The notes beneath the pieces are model-generated. The model was not told the DNA's origin and made no database searches. It was given only the letters and a program-made list of their open reading frames with translations. Source: an uncultured Gemmiger sp. (GTDB taxonomy: Bacteria > Bacillota > Clostridia > Oscillospirales > Ruminococcaceae). Taken from it: a DNA stretch of 56,992 nucleotides. The position numbers were made by a program, and so were the translations under genes. The stretch's first letter is position 1, and the number at the start of each line of letters is the position of its first letter. Shown here in pieces: positions 52,241-56,992 of the stretch. The stretch spans positions 1 through 56,992 of the forward strand of contig CAKSUQ010000014.1 of the NCBI GenBank assembly GCA_934502625.1. Direction: 5' to 3'.

Positions 52241-52838
52241 GTTCCTCCTTTTCCAGCTCCCTCAGCAGGAGCTGCAGTTTCTGCCGCAGCTGTTCCGGCG
52301 TGCCGTCGTTGACAAGCTCGGCGGTCGCGGCGGCACGCAGCGTTTCCAGCGGTGTCTGGGCGTCAAGGCGGCGGCGCGCCATTTCGGGCGCAATGCCGTC
52401 GCGGGCGCAGATGCGCGCAACGCTGGTATCATACGGCGCGGTGACTAAAAGCAGCACGTCGCACTTCGCTTCAAACGGGGTGCCCACGATGACCGCGCCG
52501 TCCACAAAAGCAAGCTTCGCCCCCGCCGCTTCGGCCTCGGCCAAGGCGGCGTCGATGCGGCGCAGGATTTCGGGCTGGGTGATGCCGGTCAGCGCGGCCG
52601 TGCCCTCCGGTGTGGCAAAAGCGCGGTCAGCCAGCAGGCGGCGGCGCACTTGGCCGTGCTCGTCGGCAATGTCTGCGCCGAACAGCGCTTGCAACTGCGG
52701 GATGCAGGCCGAGCCGGGCAGCAGCACCTCCCGCGCGACGAGGTCTGCGTCGATACAAGGATACCCCTGTTCCCGCAAGAAATTTGTCGCACTGGATTTG
52801 CCGCAGCCCGAACGGCCGGTGATGCCGATGATCTTCAT
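52233..52838 (-). CDS. coaE: Dephospho-CoA kinase
   Basis: A 201-residue enzyme for the last step of coenzyme A synthesis, phosphorylating dephospho-CoA with ATP. Walker A is GRSGCGKSS at about 7-15 and the substrate site DADLVAREV follows. In most homologues the P-loop is GGIGSGKS; here it is GRSGCGKS. The start overlaps the tsaC stop (ATGA). Confidence 0.94.
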   Translation of the reverse strand: MKIIGITGRSGCGKSSATNFLREQGYPCIDADLVAREVLLPGSACIPQLQALFGADIADEHGQVRRRLLADRAFATPEGTAALTGITQPEILRRIDAALAEAEAAGAKLAFVDGAVIVGTPFEAKCDVLLLVTAPYDTSVARICARDGIAPEMARRRLDAQTPLETLRAAATAELVNDGTPEQLRQKLQLLLRELEKEEHG

Positions 52839-53854
52839 AGCTCGATCACCCGGAACGCCGCCGCGCGGATGAGGCGGTTGTACACGGCCATCGAGACGCC
52901 GTCCTGCTCTGGGCAGCGGGCATAGACGATCTGCGCGCCGTGCTTATCGAGGTCGCGCAGCGCCGTGAAGAGGTGGTGCGCCTGCGTCACACCGTCGTGG
53001 TTTTTGCCGTACTCGATAAACGGCACGTCCAGCTGTGCGCCCTCGCCGTCAAAGCAGAGAGCCCAGACGCCGGGCGCGGCGTGTTCCCCGATAAACGCCT
53101 TATACTTGGCAAAATCGCCGCGCAGGATCGTGACCTGCGCCTTCGGGGCGTAGTGCTTATACTTCATGCCGGGCGAGCGCGCGACCTCGCCGTCCTTGAG
53201 CTTTTCGAGAATCGCCGGGCTGACGAGGACTTCCTCACCCAGCACCGCCTCCATCTGCTCCTTCGTAACATAGCCGGGGCGCAGCAGCACGGGATGCTCC
53301 CCCGTCACGGCGACGACGGTGGACTCGACGCCGACGTTCGACTCGCCGCCGTCAAGAATCAGCGGCAGGCGACCGTCCATATCGGTCAGCGTGTCGGGCG
53401 CGTTCGTGGGGCTGGGCTTGCCGGAAAGGTTCGCTGACGGCGCAGCGAACGCAATGCCGCTGGCCTTGATGACCTGCTGTACTACGGGATGGGACGGCAT
53501 CCGCACACCCACAGTGTCCAGCCCCGCGCAGGTCACCTCGCTGACCTCGTCGCCGCGCGGCATGACCATCGTCAGCGGCCCCGGCCAGAAGGCGGCGGCC
53601 AGCTTTTTGGCGCGTTCGGGCACCTCGGACACGATGCCATTGAGCATCTCCATGCCACAGATATGTACGATGAGGGGGTTGTCCTGCGGGCGCCCCTTTG
53701 CCTCAAAAATTTTCTTAACTGCCTCGCCGTTGCGGGCGTCGGCGGCAATGCCGTAGACGGTCTCGGTGGGCAGCGCCACAAGCTCGCCCTGCTGCAAAAG
53801 CTTGGCGGCTAGGGCGACGCTTTCCGGCGTGACCGGCAAAACCTGTGTTTTCAT
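52835..53854 (-). CDS. tsaC: L-threonylcarbamoyladenylate synthase (Sua5/YwlC)
   Basis: A 339-residue enzyme that uses threonine, bicarbonate and ATP to make the precursor of the t6A base at position 37 of tRNAs. The N-terminal YrdC domain has GELVALPTETVYGIAADA and KGRPQDNPLIVHI, and RPGYVT marks the linker to the C-terminal Sua5 domain (about 220-339), so it is the long Sua5 form. It lies 15 bases after prfA. Confidence 0.95.
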   Translation of the reverse strand: MKTQVLPVTPESVALAAKLLQQGELVALPTETVYGIAADARNGEAVKKIFEAKGRPQDNPLIVHICGMEMLNGIVSEVPERAKKLAAAFWPGPLTMVMPRGDEVSEVTCAGLDTVGVRMPSHPVVQQVIKASGIAFAAPSANLSGKPSPTNAPDTLTDMDGRLPLILDGGESNVGVESTVVAVTGEHPVLLRPGYVTKEQMEAVLGEEVLVSPAILEKLKDGEVARSPGMKYKHYAPKAQVTILRGDFAKYKAFIGEHAAPGVWALCFDGEGAQLDVPFIEYGKNHDGVTQAHHLFTALRDLDKHGAQIVYARCPEQDGVSMAVYNRLIRAAAFRVIEL

Positions 53855-53869
53855 AATACATTCCCCTTT

Positions 53870-54949
53870 TTATTCCGGGCTGTTTTGTTTGAGCTTTTCC
53901 TCGCGGTCTGCCAGAATCAGCGGCTCGATGATGCGGTCAAGGTCGCCGTCCAGCACACCTTGCAGGTTGCGCAGCGTCAGGCTGATGCGGTGGTCGGTCA
54001 CGCGATCCTGCGGGAAATTGTAGGTGCGGATCTTCTCGCTGCGGTCACCGCTGCCGACCTGACTCTGGCGCTTGGCGTTGTAGGCCTCGTCGTAGGCGTC
54101 CTGCTTTTGCTGCAAAAGGCGGCTGCGCAGGACTTTGAGCGCCTGCTCCTTATTTTCGCGCTGGCTGCGCTGATCCTGACATTCGACGACCATGCCCGTG
54201 GGCAGATGCGTCACGCGGATGGCCGACGAGGTTTTGTTGATGTGCTGGCCGCCCGCACCCGACGAGCGGAAGGTGTCGATGCGCAGGTCTTTGGGGTTGA
54301 TCTCCAGCTCGACTTCCTCGGCCTCCGGCATGACGGCGACGGTGACAGTTGAAGTGTGGATGCGCCCCTGCGTCTCAGTTTCGGGCACGCGCTGGACGCG
54401 GTGGACGCCGCTCTCGAATTTCAGGCGGCTGTAGACGTCCGCACCCTCGACGGAAAAGACGATTTCCTTCACGCCGCCGAGCTCGGTCTCGCTGGCGCTG
54501 ATGGTGCTGCACTGCCAACCGCGCTTGGCGGCATACATCGTGTACATCCGCCACAGGCTGTGGGCAAACAGGGCGGCTTCCTCGCCGCCCGCGCCCGCAC
54601 GAATCTCCAAAATAACGCTTTTTTCGTCGTCAGCGTCCTTTGGGATGAGCAGCAAGCGCAGATTCTCTTCACTCTGTGCCAGATTCCGGGCAATTTCGCA
54701 CAATTCCTGCTGTACCATATCTGCAAACGCCGGGTCTGACTCTGCAGCCAGCATCTCCTTTGCGTCGGCCTCCTGCTGCTGCAGGTCGGTATAGCGGCGG
54801 TATTCTTCGATCAGGGGGGTAAGCTCTTTGTAATCACGCATCATCCGCGCGTACTCGTCGGCATTAGCCGCCGCGTCGGGCGTGGACATTTTATGGCCGA
54901 GCTCCTCATAGCGGCGCTCGACCTCGTGTAAATCGCCGATAGGCTGCAT
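53870..54949 (-). CDS. prfA: Peptide chain release factor 1
   Basis: A 359-residue factor that ends translation at UAA and UAG. The GGQ motif is at 233-235 ([12 protein letters not shown]), and the stop-codon-reading PxT motif is PET (189-191) in [16 protein letters not shown], which marks RF1 and not RF2. The ATG at 54949 has AAAGGAG eight bases upstream. The prmC gene, which methylates RF1 and is usually next door, is not present here. Confidence 0.97.
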   Translation of the reverse strand: MQPIGDLHEVERRYEELGHKMSTPDAAANADEYARMMRDYKELTPLIEEYRRYTDLQQQEADAKEMLAAESDPAFADMVQQELCEIARNLAQSEENLRLLLIPKDADDEKSVILEIRAGAGGEEAALFAHSLWRMYTMYAAKRGWQCSTISASETELGGVKEIVFSVEGADVYSRLKFESGVHRVQRVPETETQGRIHTSTVTVAVMPEAEEVELEINPKDLRIDTFRSSGAGGQHINKTSSAIRVTHLPTGMVVECQDQRSQRENKEQALKVLRSRLLQQKQDAYDEAYNAKRQSQVGSGDRSEKIRTYNFPQDRVTDHRISLTLRNLQGVLDGDLDRIIEPLILADREEKLKQNSPE

Positions 54950-54994
54950 GGTGGTTTCTCCTTTGTACAAATGATTTTTGTTTGTACAAGGGTG

Positions 54995-55183
54995 CTACTC
55001 CTCGCCCGCGCGCAGAACTTTTTTGATGTTGCGCTCGATCTTGGCACGCGGCAGCATGATCTCATGCCCGCAGCCCTGACATTTGATCTTGAAATCCATG
55101 CCCACGCGCAGTACATCGAAACGGTTCGCACCGCAGGGGTGCGGCTTCTTGGTCTGGATCACGTCCCCGACCTGTACGTCCAT
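54995..55183 (-). CDS. DUF951 family protein
   Basis: A 62-residue protein. VGDVIQTKKPHPCGANRFDVLRVGMDFKIKCQGCGHEIMLPR is the full DUF951 signature, with cysteines (HPCG, CQGC) that could bind zinc. Conserved in firmicutes; function unknown, often near ribosome or replication genes. The ATG at 55183 follows AAAGGCGG at 8 bases. It is the first gene of the prfA operon. Confidence 0.88.
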   Translation of the reverse strand: MDVQVGDVIQTKKPHPCGANRFDVLRVGMDFKIKCQGCGHEIMLPRAKIERNIKKVLRAGEE

Positions 55184-55218
55184 ACGGCACACCGCCTTTC
55201 TTAAAAAATATCATGTCT

Positions 55219-55247
55219 ATTATAGTACAGCCAGTGTTGTTTTGCAA
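55219..55247 (-). promoter_or_regulatory. Promoter of the DUF951-prfA operon
   Basis: TTGCAA (55247-55242), 17 bases, TATAAT (55224-55219) on the minus strand. Confidence 0.82.
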
Positions 55248-55318
55248 ATCACCTGCATAAAAGTTTATCAAGTCATCACAAACCCACTACAAATCTTATA
55301 AGAAACGAGGAGTCGAAA

Positions 55319-56227
55319 ATGTTGGAATTCAGAGCCGAAGGTCTTTGCCGCAATGCGAACCACCTGAGCCGCGAGGAACTGAGCCGCTGCATGGCGAACG
55401 GCGAGGTGCTGCAAAGCACCGCCCTTGCCTATGACACCGAGCGCCGCCTGCGGTTTGAACTGGACGGCGAGCGCGGCGTCATGCCGTTTGCGGACTGCGT
55501 CGACGCCGCCCCCGGCGAGACCGTCAAGGACATTGCCGTGCTGACCCGCGTCGGGCGGCCGACCTGCTTTGTCATCATGGGCACCGAATTTGACGACAAT
55601 GGCGAGGAATACTATCTGCTCTCCCGCGCTGAGGCGCAGCGCCGCTGCCGCGCACAGTACCTCGACACGCTGGAGGCGGGCAGCGTTATCCCCTGCACCG
55701 TGACCCACATTGAAAATTTCGGCGCATTCTGCGACATTGGCTGCGGCATTGCAGCGCTGCTGCCCATCGACTGTTTGTCGGTCAGCCGCATTGCCTCCCC
55801 CGCCGACCGGGTGCAGGTCGGCCAGCAGCTTTTGTGCGCCATCAAAAACCGCGACGCACAGGGGCGCATCGTGCTGACGCTGCGGGAGCTTTTGGGCACA
55901 TGGAGCGAGAACGCCGCCTGCTTTGCCGCAGGCGAGACCGTCGTCGGCATCGTGCGCAGCGTCGAGGAGTACGGCGTTTTTATCGAGATTGCGCCAAACT
56001 TAGCGGGGCTGGCTGAGGCGGACAGCACCCTGCGCCCCGGCCAACCCGTGAGCGTATACATCAAAAACATTCTGCCGGACAAAATGAAGATCAAGCTTGT
56101 GGTCGTCAACAAGAACCTCGGCCAGCCGCTGCGGTTTGAGCCGCACTACTTTGTGACACGCGGGCGGCTGAAGCGGTGGATCTACTCAACACCGCAGAGC
56201 CGCAAGCAGATCGAGACGGTATTTTGA
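55319..56227 (+). CDS. S1 RNA-binding domain protein
   Basis: A 302-residue protein with at least two S1 domains: one at about 118-185 (GSVIPCTVTHIENFGAFCDIGCGIAALLP) and one at about 205-265 (GETVVGIVRSVEEYGVFIEIAPNLAGLAE), and a possible degenerate one before them. These are the OB-fold repeats of ribosomal protein S1, here in the short clostridial form. A role in translation or RNA turnover is likely but not proven. GAGGAG precedes the ATG. It is divergent from DUF951. Confidence 0.87.
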   Translation: MLEFRAEGLCRNANHLSREELSRCMANGEVLQSTALAYDTERRLRFELDGERGVMPFADCVDAAPGETVKDIAVLTRVGRPTCFVIMGTEFDDNGEEYYLLSRAEAQRRCRAQYLDTLEAGSVIPCTVTHIENFGAFCDIGCGIAALLPIDCLSVSRIASPADRVQVGQQLLCAIKNRDAQGRIVLTLRELLGTWSENAACFAAGETVVGIVRSVEEYGVFIEIAPNLAGLAEADSTLRPGQPVSVYIKNILPDKMKIKLVVVNKNLGQPLRFEPHYFVTRGRLKRWIYSTPQSRKQIETVF

Positions 56228-56268
56228 GCGTTGGCGTCCGCTTTTTGTCACTTTTGCTTTTTGGCATC

Positions 56269-56297
56269 TTGCCACAGGCCGCCCCGGCGTGTATAAT
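56269..56297 (+). promoter_or_regulatory. Promoter of the DUF4364 gene
   Basis: TTGCCA (56269-56274), 17 bases, TATAAT (56292-56297), about 33 bases before the start. Confidence 0.82.
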
Positions 56298-56329
56298 TAT
56301 AAGTAAAAAAATTTGTCGAGGAAGTGATC

Positions 56330-56908
56330 ATGATGGCAGAAGCATTCACCGCCGGTGTGCGCCCCGGCGGCCTTACAGACGACACGCAGATCCGTATTTT
56401 GCTCTGCTACCTTATCAAAGTGACAGGCCCCGTAAAGCGCGACACCATGCAGGGTGCGCTGCTGCAGGAGCAGCTTGTCAACTATTTTGAGTTTGCCGAC
56501 GCGCTGGTAGAGGTGGAAAAGCAAAAGCTCGTCACCGTGGACGGCGATGGGCGGTATTCCATCACCCGCAAGGGCTCGACCGTGGCCGACACGCTGGCCT
56601 ATGACCTGCCCCGCACCGTGCGGGAGAGCGCCACCCGCGCCGTGATGCAGATTCGCAGCTGGAGCCACCGCGCCGCGTCGAACCGCGCCGTCGTGCAAGA
56701 GACGGACGGTCGATTCAGCGTCGTGTGTTCCATCGGCGACATGGGCAGCGATGTCTTCCGCATGGAGCTGGCGATGCCCGACAAACTGACGGCGGAGATG
56801 ATCAAGAACAATTTCATCGCCCACGGCAGCGAGATTTATCCCAAACTCATGGATATGCTGACCCAGCCCGGCAGCGAGGATGATCGCCCGCCGGCGGCAC
56901 TGCTGTAA
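56330..56908 (+). CDS. DUF4364 family protein (winged-helix-like)
   Basis: A 192-residue protein. The N-terminal half (DDTQIRILLCYLIKVTG, YFEFADALVEVEKQKLV, YSITRKGSTVAD) has the layout of a winged helix DNA-binding domain, and the C-terminal half is a small alpha/beta domain. This matches DUF4364 proteins of clostridia, probably regulators. The ATG at 56330 has GAGGA seven bases upstream; GTG 56324 and ATG 56333 are alternatives. Confidence 0.83.
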   Translation: MMAEAFTAGVRPGGLTDDTQIRILLCYLIKVTGPVKRDTMQGALLQEQLVNYFEFADALVEVEKQKLVTVDGDGRYSITRKGSTVADTLAYDLPRTVRESATRAVMQIRSWSHRAASNRAVVQETDGRFSVVCSIGDMGSDVFRMELAMPDKLTAEMIKNNFIAHGSEIYPKLMDMLTQPGSEDDRPPAALL

Positions 56909-56909
56909 T

Positions 56910-56992
56910 GCCTTTCCCCACAGGGGGAAGGTGGCGCGAAGCGCCGGATGAGGGGCGGCGTTATCACTATTACCCATAAATGGGTCGTAACG
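56910..56992. repeat. Composite inverted-repeat element, cut by window edge
   Basis: Starts right after the DUF4364 stop with GCCTTTCCCC/GGGGGAAGG, then GGCGC/GCGCC, GGATGAGGGGC and the central CCCATAAATGGG hairpin; the second arm lies beyond the window. It corresponds to the first half of the copy at 21450. Confidence 0.82.

Noticed and set aside
53870..54949. Release factor 2 as an alternative
   Set aside because: The codon-reading motif is PxT (PET), not SPF, and no programmed frameshift is present.

Overview
The window reads as a high-GC chromosome segment of a class Clostridia firmicute, most likely an Oscillospirales (Ruminococcaceae/Oscillospiraceae) type gut anaerobe. The evidence is the firmicute gene orders (rplS-lepB-rbgA-rnhB-yraN; yqfC-yqfD-phoH-ybeY-dgkA-era-yqzL-recO; spoIIGA-sigE), strong GGAGG ribosome binding sites, a perfect CIRCE site before groESL, and a set of endospore genes. 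The species cannot be fixed from sequence reading alone. Nearly all genes are chromosomal housekeeping genes and most lie on the minus strand. No phage, transposase, plasmid or CRISPR locus is visible.

Layout. 1-14 kb is rich in protein quality control: tRNA-Gly, hslO (Hsp33), a methyltransferase, engB, lon, a lipid kinase, a class B penicillin-binding protein, a VanZ-like protein, groEL/groES under CIRCE, then clpX, clpP and tig. 14-24 kb holds a polytopic membrane protein, a metallophosphoesterase, thrC, the rplS-lepB-rbgA-rnhB-yraN block, and the DUF2344/radical SAM pair. At 24.4-26.7 kb sits a secreted, probably cell-wall-anchored beta-helix protein (IPQTG sorting motif) with an AT-rich, dyad-rich promoter. 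27-36 kb carries sporulation functions (a SpoIVFA/SpoIVFB-like pair, a YmxH-like protein, SigG, SigE, SpoIIGA) interleaved with comEA-like, ppk1 and HAD genes. 35.7-39 kb has an intact radical SAM/SPASM enzyme, a divergent TetR regulator and a radical-SAM-like protein lacking the iron-sulfur motif. 39-47 kb is mutS2, then the recO-to-yqfC block read leftward. 47-57 kb has ylbJ, small membrane genes, ogt, tRNA-Thr, the operon DUF951-prfA-tsaC-coaE-transglycosylase-apeB, an S1-domain protein and a DUF4364 protein.

Two families of short interspersed palindromes are scattered between genes. The first has a constant flank (GTAGGGGC or its complement) and a variable palindromic core. The second is a composite element of about 140 bp, and every copy seen lies at the 3' end of a gene. 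One related palindromic segment appears in frame inside ylbJ. Together with the pseudo-radical-SAM gene and several operator-like dyads, these are the least explained parts of the window. Many genes were trimmed from the longest open frame to an internal start chosen by its ribosome binding site; the reasons are given per gene.
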